A stretch of DNA of 64,000 bases, taken from JANLTP01 sp031363055. GTDB taxonomy: Bacteria; Pseudomonadota; Gammaproteobacteria; Burkholderiales; Burkholderiaceae_E. The notes under the pieces are model-generated. The model was not told where the DNA came from. It made no database searches and saw only the letters and a program-made list of their open reading frames with translations. A program made the position numbers and the translations under genes. Shown in pieces: positions 46,968-56,238 of this stretch; position 1 is the first letter of the stretch; each line of letters opens with the position of its first letter. The stretch covers positions 1 through 64,000 of the forward strand of contig JANLTP010000248.1 in NCBI GenBank assembly GCA_031363055.1. The letters are read 5' to 3'.

Positions 46968-47467
46968 TTACCGTGGCAGTGAATGGGTCCAGCGAACGAT
47001 GGCTCGCACCACGGCATCGGGTTGCTCCGGCGCCATCGCGTGACTGGCGTTGGGAATCACTTCGATACTAACCCTGCTGCCGAGCACGGCTTGCAATTCG
47101 TCCCGACTTGAGGCGGGACGCCAAGGGTCCAATTTCCCTTGCAGATCGAGAATGGGTGCATTACTCACCGGCCACCATAGATCCTTGGCCGGCTTGACGC
47201 CGGCCGCGCGATAGGCGTCGCGCCATTGCGGATGCCAGCCGTGCAGCCAGGAGCGCGGATCGTTACCCGGTGCAAAAAAGGCAAGCTGCAACCCGGCCAG
47301 GCGATCGGTTTCCGGTTTATCCGGGTTCAAGGCGATCTGCAGCGCCTCACTCATGCCGGTGGGAAAGGTTCGCGCCGCACCGGCCCGGACGCGGGCAGTG
47401 TGGTGCAGGAAGTCATGGCGAGCGATGTGAAGACAATGGCTGCGAGTCTAACGAAGACAGTCGACAT
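46968..47467 (-). pseudogene. Collapsed alpha/beta hydrolase lipoprotein
   Basis: The first 37 codons from ATG at 47467 encode a lipoprotein signal (LAMTSC) and then hit a stop. The next frame (47354-46968) is the C-terminal third of an alpha/beta hydrolase family with AFFAPGNDPRSWLHGW, LDLQGKLDPWRPASS and IPNASHAMAPEQP, which supplies the acid and histidine of the triad. The middle with the nucleophile is missing, so an internal deletion has fused the two ends out of frame. Its ATG overlaps the CoA-transferase stop, showing the ancestral operon. Confidence 0.75.
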
Positions 47468-48744
47468 CAAATGACCTTTTGATCACGCAGGCCCTGAATA
47501 GCAGCGGGGCTATAGCCAAGTTCGGACAACACCGCCTCACTGTCCTGGCCGAGCAGCGGTGGCGCATTCGCGATCCACAGAGGAGCCTGCGCGAATCGCA
47601 TCGGGCTAGCGAGTTGCGGGGCCGTCACGCCACTCGGATGCGGCACTTGGCGCAGCATCTGACGGTGCTGGACTTGCGGCTCATCGAACACTTCAGCGAC
47701 CGAGTTGATCGGACCGCAGGGCACAGCCGCCGATTCCAGTGCGGCAATCAATTCGTTACGCTGCCAGCTCGCGAACTGTTCGCGCAGCATTGGCGCGAGA
47801 ATGTCGATATTGCGGACTCGTTGCGGATTGGTCGCAAATCGCTCGTCATCGGCCCAGTGCGAGTGACCCAAGGCCTTGGCAAGGTTGCGAAATTGGCCAT
47901 CGTTGCCGACCACCAGAATCACGTCGCCGTCAGCGCATTGGAAGACATCTTGCGGCTGGATATTCGGATGCGCGTTGCCATTTCGCTTGGGCGTTTTCCC
48001 GGATACCAGAAAGTTCATCGCCTGATTTGCCAGCGTCGCAACCTGAACGTCGAGCATGGCAATATCGATCGTATCGCCCACGCCGGTTTCGTTGCGACGA
48101 GCGAGCGCCGCCAGTACGGCGACCGTGGCATACATGCCGGTCATCAAGTCGACGATCGGCACGCCGACCTTCTGCGGTCCGCCGCCCGCCCGATCGTCGC
48201 GCTCACCGGTCACGCTCATGAGCCCACCCATCGCCTGAATCAGGAAGTCGTAAGCTGCTTGGTCGCGGCGCGGACCGGTCTGCCCGAAGCCGGTGACCGA
48301 ACAATAAATCAGACGCGGATTGAGCTGGCGCAGCGAAGCTTGATCGAGCCCGAAGCGTTCCAGGTTACCGGCCTTGTAGTTCTCGAGCACGATGTCGGCA
48401 CGTTCGGCCAGCTCACGCACAATACGTTGACCTTCGGGTCGCTCAAGGTTGATGGTCAGCGACCGCTTGCCACGATTGACGGCCAGGTAGTAGCCGGCTT
48501 CGCGGGTGTCTGAACCCTGGGCATCTTTCAAGAAAGGCGGCCCCCAACTGCGGGTATCGTCACCGACATCGGGGCGCTCGATCTTGGTCACCTCGGCCCC
48601 GAGGTCAGCGAGGATCTGACCGGCCCAGGGCGCAGCCAGAATTCGACTCAGATCAAGTACCCGGACATGCGACAAGGGGCCCGAACGCGTCGGGGACAAT
48701 GACGATGCCGGGTCAATATCAGCCTCGCTGGCTTCTGCAGGCAT
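47467..48744 (-). CDS. CaiB/BaiF-family (class III) CoA-transferase
   Basis: 425 residues. VLDLSRILAAPWAGQILADLGAEVTKIE starts the family fold; YDFLIQAMGGLMSVTG holds the catalytic aspartate position, and NVAY-type CSVTGFGQTGP is conserved. It moves CoA between carboxylic acids. The enoyl-CoA hydratase gene is 5 nt upstream, so both act in the same acyl-CoA pathway. Confidence 0.9.
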   Translation of the reverse strand: MPAEASEADIDPASSLSPTRSGPLSHVRVLDLSRILAAPWAGQILADLGAEVTKIERPDVGDDTRSWGPPFLKDAQGSDTREAGYYLAVNRGKRSLTINLERPEGQRIVRELAERADIVLENYKAGNLERFGLDQASLRQLNPRLIYCSVTGFGQTGPRRDQAAYDFLIQAMGGLMSVTGERDDRAGGGPQKVGVPIVDLMTGMYATVAVLAALARRNETGVGDTIDIAMLDVQVATLANQAMNFLVSGKTPKRNGNAHPNIQPQDVFQCADGDVILVVGNDGQFRNLAKALGHSHWADDERFATNPQRVRNIDILAPMLREQFASWQRNELIAALESAAVPCGPINSVAEVFDEPQVQHRQMLRQVPHPSGVTAPQLASPMRFAQAPLWIANAPPLLGQDSEAVLSELGYSPAAIQGLRDQKVI

Positions 48745-48749
48745 GTTGG

Positions 48750-49532
48750 TCAGCGACCTTTGAATACCGGCGCACGCTTGTCACGAAACGCCGCTTGCGC
48801 CTCACGTGCGTCTTCGGTTTTTCCAATCGCCGCGGTCATGTCCTGTTCGTATCGATAGCCATCACGCAGACTCATGTCCTCGATGACGTTCAGGGTGTGC
48901 TTGATCATGCGCGTCGAAACCGGACTCTTCGAGGCGATGAGCTGTGCAGCCGCCATGGCGGTCGGCAATAATTCTTCGGCGCTGGTGCAGGCCTCGATAA
49001 CCCCCTGGCGAAATAGTTCCTCGGCCGGTACGCGATAGCCAGTTAGCATCATGCGACGCAGCCGCGAGTGACTGAACAGGCGTTGCGCATGCCGGCCACC
49101 CCCGAGCAGACCGACATCAACTTCGGGTGCGCCGATACTCGCTTTTTCGGAGGCGAACAGAATGTCGGCCGAGGCCACCATTGCCAGCCCGGAACCGAGA
49201 GCGGCGCCGTTGATGGCGGCAATGACCGGTTTTGCGCATTCGCGAATCGCGTGGAAACACTCACGGGTGCGTCGTGAGTGGGCCAGCAGATCGCCGGGGC
49301 CTTTGATGTTCTCCGCACGTCCTTTCAAGTCAGCACCGGCACAGAACAGCTTGCCGGCGCCGGTCAATACCACCGCACGAATCTCGTCGGTTTCCGAAAT
49401 CCAGTCGAGCGCATGGGTGAGCTCGTCATTGAGCACCCGCGTCAAGGCATTGACCGGCGGGCTGTCCATCGTCAATAACGCGACATGGCCGTCAATCTGG
49501 ATTTTGAGTTGGGTGTAGGTCGGAGTTTGCAC
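48750..49532 (-). CDS. Enoyl-CoA hydratase/isomerase-family protein
   Basis: 260 residues. Crotonase-fold marks: FCAGADLKGRA and INGAALGSGLAMVASADILFASEKASIGAPEVDVGLLGG form the oxyanion hole and acyl-CoA site. Upstream of the CoA-transferase in one operon. Exact substrate unknown. Confidence 0.9.
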   Translation of the reverse strand: MQTPTYTQLKIQIDGHVALLTMDSPPVNALTRVLNDELTHALDWISETDEIRAVVLTGAGKLFCAGADLKGRAENIKGPGDLLAHSRRTRECFHAIRECAKPVIAAINGAALGSGLAMVASADILFASEKASIGAPEVDVGLLGGGRHAQRLFSHSRLRRMMLTGYRVPAEELFRQGVIEACTSAEELLPTAMAAAQLIASKSPVSTRMIKHTLNVIEDMSLRDGYRYEQDMTAAIGKTEDAREAQAAFRDKRAPVFKGR

Positions 49533-49875
49533 GAACGGTCCTCGAAACTGGATAGAGTCCGCAGGAGTCTACGCATTCAGGGGCGCTCTGGGAATAGTTG
49601 ACGTTGACAGAGCAGTTATGTGGATTCGCACATGACGTCGGTCAATTGTTATCGTTTGAACAGGTTCTCGTTCGTCATGGCTAGGTAGGCAATCAAGCCT
49701 GCGAGCGCTGAGTCGCCCGCGCAGGTCTGCAGACGGCCACGCTAGCGCCGCTGGTCGGCCAGGGAATGTCATAGCGCGGACCAGCAAACAACGGCACCCA
49801 AACAAGCGCAAGTCACCGGTTTTTGATCGATGACAAGTTCGGGCGCGAACGGCGCCATTGTCAAGGTGAAAATTA
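49533..49875. other. Intergenic region without a gene
   Basis: 343 nt between the divergent hydratase gene and the pilin remnant. I see no supported coding frame or RNA gene; frames here are short and lack family features. It may be eroded flanking sequence of the pilin remnant. Confidence 0.5.
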
Positions 49876-50190
49876 ATGTCGAAGCAATCTCAACGAGGAT
49901 TGTCGTTCATCGAGTTACTGATCGTCGTGGCGGTCATTGGCATTCTGGCCGCAGTCGCGACTCCGGCTTCCCAGGACTACACGGTGCGTGCGCGGGTCAC
50001 TGAAGGCATTGCTTTCGCCCACTCGACCGCGAGTGACGCAGCGCAGTTTTACCAGTCGCAGAGCTCGATGCCCACGGTTGCACAATTGAAGGTCAATATG
50101 CCGGCGAACACCGACAACATATTATCGATCGTATACGCTCAGACCAGTCCTACGGTCGGTACGATCAGCGCGACACTGGGTGCCAGAACC
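49876..50190 (+). pseudogene. Truncated type IV pilin
   Basis: The frame from ATG at 49876 has a perfect prepilin start: short leader RG, then LSFIELLIVVAVIGILAAVA with Glu5, and QDYTVRARVTEGIAFAHS as in PilA. After about 105 residues (ISATLGARTG) pilin similarity ends and the frame runs on in antisense into the FAH gene to 50508. The C-terminal disulfide loop of pilin is missing, so the gene was cut by a rearrangement. Confidence 0.8.
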
Positions 50191-50223
50191 GGTCTCGCCC
50201 ATCGGCTTGCCGTGGTTCGATAC

Positions 50224-51186
50224 TTATCCTATGACGGTCTCCAGAACCCCGATCTGCGACACCTCGACCCGCACCCGATCGCCGGCCTGCAACCACTGTG
50301 GCGGCGTTCGAAACGCCCCGATGCCTGCCGGCGTTCCGGTCGCTATGATGTCGCCCGGCTCGAGCGTCATGAATTGCGTCAGGTAGGCGATCAGCACGCG
50401 TACCGTGAACAGCATGTCGGCCGTGCTCGCGTCCTGCATCAGCACGTCGTTGACCCAACTGCGCACGCGCAACTGTTGTGGATCGGCAATCGCCTCGGCG
50501 CACACTAATACCGGGCCCAGGGGGCAGAACCCATCCATGCTCTTGGCGAAGGTGGTTTGCGCCGGCGACACGTCGAACTGGAACTCACGGGCGCTGAGGT
50601 CATTGAGTGCGGTGTAACCGGCGACAACGTGCAGTGCGTCATGTTCGGATACGTCGTGTGCGAACTCGCCGATGACCACGGCCAGTTCGGCTTCGAAGTC
50701 CATCTTCTGCACCGCGGCAGGCTTGAGCACGACAGTGCCTGGATCAGTCACTGAAGACGGCAGTTTGGCGATGATGCGTGGCTGCTCGAACGGTGCCAGG
50801 CCGGTCTCTTTGGCATGATCGGCATAGTTGCGGCCGACCGCAACAATCTTGCCGGGCCGCGCTACCGGTGCACGCAAGCGCAGTGTTGATAGTGGCATCG
50901 ATGAATGGCCACCTGATGTCAACCGATCACGGATCGCTGCCGCAATCGACGCGCGCACCGGCGCACCCATTTGTAACCAGCGCAGCATGCCGCCGCTCGC
51001 CGGGACGATGCCGCGCGCTTGCAGCCTCTCGGCCCGTTCAGCGGGCATCGTTGCGCCGAGGATCAGGTCCTCGACATCGGTGACCCGGTCGCCGTGATCG
51101 CCGTGTTCGTCATGATCACCACGATCGCGGTGGAGCACGGCCATGCGGCGCATGCCGTCGCGATCGTCGTAGCTGAGCAGCTTCAT
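50224..51186 (-). CDS. Fumarylacetoacetate hydrolase-family protein
   Basis: 320 residues. GKIVAVGRNYADHAKE, DFEAELAVVIG and YTALNDLSAREFQ provide the metal-binding acidic residues of the FAH fold; PGDIIATGTPAGIG is the conserved end. It cleaves or hydrates an acylpyruvate or similar product. The N-terminus has a His/Asp-rich repeat (HRDRGDHDEHGDHGDR) unusual for the family. Overlaps the TauD-like gene by 4 nt. Confidence 0.85.
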   Translation of the reverse strand: MKLLSYDDRDGMRRMAVLHRDRGDHDEHGDHGDRVTDVEDLILGATMPAERAERLQARGIVPASGGMLRWLQMGAPVRASIAAAIRDRLTSGGHSSMPLSTLRLRAPVARPGKIVAVGRNYADHAKETGLAPFEQPRIIAKLPSSVTDPGTVVLKPAAVQKMDFEAELAVVIGEFAHDVSEHDALHVVAGYTALNDLSAREFQFDVSPAQTTFAKSMDGFCPLGPVLVCAEAIADPQQLRVRSWVNDVLMQDASTADMLFTVRVLIAYLTQFMTLEPGDIIATGTPAGIGAFRTPPQWLQAGDRVRVEVSQIGVLETVIG

Positions 51187-52106
51187 GACGCCAGGCTTTG
51201 TTCAGTCGCCGGTATGTTGCGCGGTGTACCGTCGGCGTGAAAGAACCGAGTCGCCATCACCTGGCAGCGTTTGATCAGACGGTGTTCATCCGGGCGGTAG
51301 TCGGCGACCGCGTTGTGCACCGTACCCATGTTGTCCCACATCAGCACGTCACCGACCTCCCAACGATTGCCATAGCGATATTTGGTCTGCGTTTGGTGTT
51401 CGAAGAGAAACGCCAAGGTCTGGTCACTTTCCTCGACGGACATTTCGTTGATGCGAATCGCATAACCGGGGTTGGCATAAAGTACGCGACGGCCTGTGAT
51501 CGGATGGGTCATGAAGATCGAATGCGACACCGGCGGCTTGGCGGCTCGCTGCGCGTCGGTCAGGGGCGGTCGCTTGCTGCCCCGGTCGCGGCGCATCATT
51601 TCCCAGAATTTATTGAAGTCATGCAGGATGGTCATGCCTGCGAGGCGCTGCTTCCAGGTTTCGGGCAGACCCTCATAGGCAGCGTGCATGTTGCAGAACT
51701 CGGTATTGCCCAGCGGCTGGCCGTTTCGATGTGGAATCTCGAGGCCATAAAGAATATTGGTGAACGCGATCATGGTGCTGTAGGACATGTCGGTATGCCA
51801 GTCCTGGCCGGCGTCGGCCAGCCCGATCGGCGTGCCGTTCTCGACGATATTCGAGAGCACCATCACTTCCGCCAAGCCGGGTTCCTGGTAAGCGTTGGCG
51901 ACGTTGACCTCGAGGCGCCCGAAGTTCGCGGAAAAGTCGCGCAATTGCTGTGCGCTGAGCGTTTGTTTCGGGTACTTGAGCACACCGTATTGGCCGAGTG
52001 CCTGAATGAGCATCTGGAACGTCGGCTCGCTGAGCGGTTGCGACAAGTCGATGCCTTCAACGCGTGCGCCCAAGGTGGCGCCGGTCGGAATGATCTTGAT
52101 GTCCAT
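51183..52106 (-). CDS. TauD/TfdA-family dioxygenase
   Basis: 307 residues from ATG at 52106 (MDIKIIPTGATLGARVEG); a longer frame is not supported. Iron ligands are WHTDMSY (His, Asp) and TVHNA (His), and HRLIKRCQV has the 2-oxoglutarate arginine. It oxidises a substrate with O2 and 2-oxoglutarate. Together with the FAH-type enzyme and the divergent LysR it forms a small catabolic cluster. Confidence 0.9.
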   Translation of the reverse strand: MDIKIIPTGATLGARVEGIDLSQPLSEPTFQMLIQALGQYGVLKYPKQTLSAQQLRDFSANFGRLEVNVANAYQEPGLAEVMVLSNIVENGTPIGLADAGQDWHTDMSYSTMIAFTNILYGLEIPHRNGQPLGNTEFCNMHAAYEGLPETWKQRLAGMTILHDFNKFWEMMRRDRGSKRPPLTDAQRAAKPPVSHSIFMTHPITGRRVLYANPGYAIRINEMSVEESDQTLAFLFEHQTQTKYRYGNRWEVGDVLMWDNMGTVHNAVADYRPDEHRLIKRCQVMATRFFHADGTPRNIPATEQSLAS

Positions 52107-52224
52107 GGTATTGACTCCGCTTGAATGAGTGGTGAACGGGAAACGAAAGAGGGAACAGGAAACGTCATGTATTGAATTGTAGGTAGTCCATTGCCTCCCG
52201 GCACCGGGTGAACGACAATCTGAG

Positions 52225-52241
52225 GTTTCCAATTCAGAAAC
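52225..52241. promoter_or_regulatory. Candidate LysR operator
   Basis: GTTTC-N7-GAAAC, a perfect 5-bp dyad containing a T-N11-A core, lies 35 nt upstream of the LysR start and about 120 nt from the divergent TauD start. Confidence 0.5.
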
Positions 52242-52275
52242 GATCTCGTCGGCATGCCCACTCAAGGATAACCCC

Positions 52276-53202
52276 ATGGACCGTCTTCGTTGCCTGCAGA
52301 TTTTCTCGGAAGTCGCCCGTTGCGGCAGCTTCGTGCGCGCTGCGACCCGGCTGTCGCTGTCCAAGGCGACGATCACCAAACATGTAGCGCAGTTGGAAAC
52401 CTTGATGGGTGCACAACTGATCAATCGCTCGTCGCGGCAAGTGGTTTTGACCGAGGCCGGATCACGAGTCCTCGAAGGCGCTCGCGAGGTGCTCGAACGC
52501 TATGAAGGTATGGAAGGTGAGGTGCGCGACTCGGTACGGCTGCCGCGCGGCGCGATCCGCATCGGCACGCCGCCGTCGTTCGGCGCGCATCACCTGATGG
52601 GGCTGGTCACTCAATTCACCCAGCGCTACCCCGATATCGAAGTCACGCTGGTGCTTGACGATGGTCGCGCCAACTTGCACGCCGAAGCCCTCGACTTGTC
52701 GATCCGCATTGCCCCGTCGCTGCGCGATGCGAGTTATGTCGCCCAATCATTGATGAAGTCACCGCAGGTGATGGTCGCCGCTCCGAGTTATCTGAGCCGC
52801 AGTGGGGTGCCTCGCAAGGCCAGCGAGCTGACTCGACACAATTGCCTGGTGCACACGATCAAGTCGTCCAGCGGGGTCTGGCGGTTTGCGGGCGAGCCGC
52901 CCGAGGAAGTGCGCGTGCGCGGAACGTTGCGCTCGAATCTCGGCGATGCCCTCAAGCAGGCGGCGATCCTGGGGGCCGGTATCTCGATCCATCCGTACTA
53001 CATGGTTGCCGAAGACCTGCGTGCGGGACGGCTCGAGGTGGTGCTGCCCGAGTGCATTCCGGAGGAGTTGGACATCAATGTCGTGTTCTCGACGCGCCGA
53101 AACATGCCGACGCGGGTGCGCCATCTGCTGGAATTTCTCAAGGAATGGGCGCGCACGCCGCCGGACTGGTCGGTGCCGAAGCGCGCTCTCAATCGGCCTT
53201 GA
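52276..53202 (+). CDS. LysR-family regulator
   Basis: 308 residues, ATG with AAGGATAA upstream. Helix-turn-helix FSEVARCGSFVRAATRLSLS, then KATITKHVAQLETLMGAQL, resembling the CrgA/AaeR group. Divergent from the TauD-FAH operon and probably its regulator. Its last codons overlap the convergent Bug receptor gene by 14 nt. Confidence 0.9.
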   Translation: MDRLRCLQIFSEVARCGSFVRAATRLSLSKATITKHVAQLETLMGAQLINRSSRQVVLTEAGSRVLEGAREVLERYEGMEGEVRDSVRLPRGAIRIGTPPSFGAHHLMGLVTQFTQRYPDIEVTLVLDDGRANLHAEALDLSIRIAPSLRDASYVAQSLMKSPQVMVAAPSYLSRSGVPRKASELTRHNCLVHTIKSSSGVWRFAGEPPEEVRVRGTLRSNLGDALKQAAILGAGISIHPYYMVAEDLRAGRLEVVLPECIPEELDINVVFSTRRNMPTRVRHLLEFLKEWARTPPDWSVPKRALNRP

Positions 53203-54175
53203 TATCGGCGGCGCGAATCAGTTGCGCCCAGCGCGCATTGTCCTGTTTGAGCCAATCGCGGTACTGTGTCGGGCCCAGATGCATCACCACGGCGCCGAGC
53301 CCGCTCAGGCGCGCTTGTATCGCCGGTTTGGCCAGCGCACTGCCGATCGCGCCGTTGAGCTTCTCCAAAGCCGCCGCAGGCGTGCCGGCGGGCGCCAGAA
53401 AGCCGACCGGCCCGACGTATTCCTCAAAGCCCGGATAACCGGCTTCGGCCATCGTCGGCACGCTCGGGAAATCCGCATGCCGCTTGGGGGTCGTGGCTGC
53501 CAGAACGCGCAGCTTGCCACTTTTCACATGCTCGGCGACGCCGATCATCGGATAAAACATGAAGTCGACCCGGCCGGCCATCACCTCGGTGAGTGCCGGC
53601 GCGTTGCCGCGAAACGGAACATGGGTCATGACGGTTTGCGATCGATTGGCCAGGAGCGCGGCCGCCAGATGGGCCGACCCGCCGTTTCCGGCCGAACCAA
53701 AACTCACGCTGTCGGCGCGCGACTTGGCCTTGGCGACCAGATCAGCGAGCGACTTGAACGGCGAATCATTGCCAACGACGATCAATTGCGGCAACACCAC
53801 GGCCAGACTGACCGGCGCAAAGTCTTTGACGGGGTCGTATTTCGACTTGCCTGGCTGCAACAGCGCGTTGACGTTGTGCGACAAGGTATTGACGATCAAG
53901 GTGTAGCCGTCAGGTGGCGCGTGCGCGACTGCTTCGGTGCCGATACTGCCGTTGGCGCCCGAGCGGTTATCGACGACGACCGGTTGGCCCAGGCTGACAC
54001 TGATCTCTTGTCCGAGCAGGCGGGCGATGATGTCGGTTGGACCGCCGGCCGCGTAGCCCACCACGAGCTTGATCGGTTTCGTTGGGAATGCGTCCTGCGC
54101 ACGGGCGGGCGCGATGCAAACGACGGTCGCCATAGCCAGGGTCGCAGCGCGCAAGAGTGGAGTGATCAGTTTCAT
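53189..54175 (-). CDS. Bug/TctC-family periplasmic receptor
   Basis: 328 residues, signal peptide ending APARAQD. IKLVVGYAAGGPTDIIARLL, VVVDNRSGANGSIGTEAV and VMTHVPFRGNAPALTEVMAG are family marks. Same strand as the oxidase gene upstream and 51 nt after it; the pair may share an alpha-hydroxy or related acid as ligand and substrate (inference). Confidence 0.9.
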   Translation of the reverse strand: MKLITPLLRAATLAMATVVCIAPARAQDAFPTKPIKLVVGYAAGGPTDIIARLLGQEISVSLGQPVVVDNRSGANGSIGTEAVAHAPPDGYTLIVNTLSHNVNALLQPGKSKYDPVKDFAPVSLAVVLPQLIVVGNDSPFKSLADLVAKAKSRADSVSFGSAGNGGSAHLAAALLANRSQTVMTHVPFRGNAPALTEVMAGRVDFMFYPMIGVAEHVKSGKLRVLAATTPKRHADFPSVPTMAEAGYPGFEEYVGPVGFLAPAGTPAAALEKLNGAIGSALAKPAIQARLSGLGAVVMHLGPTQYRDWLKQDNARWAQLIRAADIKAD

Positions 54176-54226
54176 GGAATATCCTGATGGAGGTTGACAC
54201 CTGTTGAGGTCTGTTTATGCTGAGTG

Positions 54227-55411
54227 CTATGCATGGTTGAAGACCGGCCGCAGCAGGTCTGCCGAGAACTGCGTCGTCGTCTGTACACCGCACAATTGCA
54301 TCGTACGGGTGAGTTCGTCCTGCAGAATCTCCAACGCCCGTTCCGCGCCCGCGTCGCCGGCGGCGACGGCGCCGAACAGCGTTGCGCGTCCGAGCAACAC
54401 GCCGTGCGCGCCGAGTGCCAGCGCTTTGGCGATGTCGGCGCCGCGCCGCAGGCCGCCATCGAGCAACACCGGCACGCGCGCACTGACACTCTGCAACACC
54501 TCGGGTAACGCGTCCAGGGTGGCGACCGCGCCGTCGAGCTGTCGGCCACCGTGGTTGGACACGACGATGGCATCGACGCCCATGCGTACCAGCCGATCGG
54601 CATCGTCACCGCGCGTGATCCCCTTGATGATGAGCTTGCGCGGCCAGCGTTCGCGCACTTCGGCCAGGCGTGCCCAGTCGAATGAGGGATCGTAGCTGCG
54701 CCCGACCGACGACGCAATCGCGGTCGCGCTCTTGGCCGCCGCATCGAGTCCGCGCAGGTTTTCCATCACCGGCATGCCGTGCAGCAGCATGTCCAGTGCC
54801 CAACGCGGTCGCGAAGCAAAATCGCGCACGTTGCGCGTCGTGAATCTGAACGGGATCGAGAAATGATTATGAAAGTCGCGCTCGCGCTTGCCGCCCACCG
54901 GTAAATCGACGGTGATGACCAGCGCTTCATATTCGGCCTGCCGGGCGCGCTCGATCAGTTGCCAGAAAAATTCACGATTGCTTAGCACATAGGCCTGAAA
55001 CCAGAGTCGGCCAGGTGCCTTCTCGGCGATGGTCTCTATCGTAGTGGTTGCACTGCTCGACAAGGTGTAGGGGATGTTGTGCCGCGCCGCCGCTCGTGCC
55101 AAGGCCAGGTCGGCGTCGCGCCAGCCGAAGCCGGCAGCACCGGTCGGCGCAATCGCCATCGGCATGCCAGCCATCGCGCCGAGCAAGGAGCAAGCCGTGC
55201 TGACCTTGGCGACGTCGACCAGAACATGTGGCGCGAACCGATATCGGCCGAAAGCGGACTGGTTCGCCGTCAAGGTACTTTCTTCCTCAGCGCCGCCATC
55301 GTAGAAGTCGAACACCGCGCGTGGCAATCGGCGCTGCGCGAGCAGGCGCAAGTCGCTCACTGCAATGCAGTCGCTGACTCGGCGGGGTCTGCGCTTGGGT
55401 GTCTGCCTCAT
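54227..55411 (-). CDS. FMN-dependent alpha-hydroxy acid oxidase/dehydrogenase
   Basis: 394 residues from ATG at 55411. TIM-barrel FMN enzyme: FDFYDGGAEEESTL, AIAPTGAAGF, VSNHGGRQLDGAVATLDALPE with the catalytic His and Arg, and DGGLRRGADIAKALALGA for phosphate binding. It oxidises a 2-hydroxy acid such as lactate or mandelate. Divergent from the HAD gene. Confidence 0.9.
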   Translation of the reverse strand: MRQTPKRRPRRVSDCIAVSDLRLLAQRRLPRAVFDFYDGGAEEESTLTANQSAFGRYRFAPHVLVDVAKVSTACSLLGAMAGMPMAIAPTGAAGFGWRDADLALARAAARHNIPYTLSSSATTTIETIAEKAPGRLWFQAYVLSNREFFWQLIERARQAEYEALVITVDLPVGGKRERDFHNHFSIPFRFTTRNVRDFASRPRWALDMLLHGMPVMENLRGLDAAAKSATAIASSVGRSYDPSFDWARLAEVRERWPRKLIIKGITRGDDADRLVRMGVDAIVVSNHGGRQLDGAVATLDALPEVLQSVSARVPVLLDGGLRRGADIAKALALGAHGVLLGRATLFGAVAAGDAGAERALEILQDELTRTMQLCGVQTTTQFSADLLRPVFNHA

Positions 55412-55577
55412 ACGCCGAATACTAAGGTCGGCGGTCCTTGGCTGGGCGCGCTCGAGGCGAATCCAAGGTTTGCGGTTCGGAAACATCGACTGTCGGTGCG
55501 TACCAGCGCCTGGGTTGATTGGCATTCAGGCAGATTTTGCTATGCTCGGCGCGATTCAACGATCTGCGAGGTGTTAC

Positions 55578-56228
55578 TTGTCCACAGTTTTGGCAGTTAT
55601 CTGGGATTTCGGCGGCGTCATATCGTCGAGCCCGTTCGAATCGTTCAATCGCTTCGAATCGGAGCAGGGTCTTCCGAAAGACTTTCTGCGTACCGTCAAC
55701 GCGACCAATCCACATGAAAACGCCTGGGCAAAACTCGAACGCAGCGAGTTTGATGCACAGGCCTTTGATGAAGCGTTCGCGCAGGAGAGCCGTGCGCTGG
55801 GTCATGAAGTCCGCGGCAGTCAGGTACTGCCCTTGCTGAGTGGCAGCATTCGTCCCGAGATGGTCGAGGCCTTGCGCCGAATCAGCGCACGACTGAAAAC
55901 CGGGTGCATCACGAATAATTTCAAGGCGATGGAACGCAGCCCCATGGGCGGGCTGTATCGGGTGGAAATCATGAACCTGTTTCATCATGTCATCGAGAGC
56001 GCCAAGGTCGGTCTGCGTAAACCCGACCCAACAATTTATCGCCTGATGACCGACGCGCTGCAAGTGGCGCCTGCTGCGTGTGTCTATCTCGACGATCTCG
56101 GCATCAACCTGAAGCCGGCGCGCGACATGGGCATGCGCACCATCAAGGTCGGCGATGCGGCGCCCGCGTTGGCGCAATTGCAGGATTGGGTCGGTTTTGA
56201 TCTGGGTGCCGGTTCGACCGCGAACTGA
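55578..56228 (+). CDS. HAD-family hydrolase
   Basis: About 216 residues from TTG at 55578, with GAGGT upstream; the frame is open further but that part overlaps the oxidase gene antisense. Motif I is VIWDFGGVIS, where the second Asp of DxD is Gly, as in epoxide-hydrolase-like HADs. Motifs II (CITNN), III (GLRKPDPTIY) and IV (YLDDLG) are intact. The substrate is unknown. Confidence 0.85.
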   Translation: MSTVLAVIWDFGGVISSSPFESFNRFESEQGLPKDFLRTVNATNPHENAWAKLERSEFDAQAFDEAFAQESRALGHEVRGSQVLPLLSGSIRPEMVEALRRISARLKTGCITNNFKAMERSPMGGLYRVEIMNLFHHVIESAKVGLRKPDPTIYRLMTDALQVAPAACVYLDDLGINLKPARDMGMRTIKVGDAAPALAQLQDWVGFDLGAGSTAN

Positions 56229-56238
56229 CGCCGTCATC

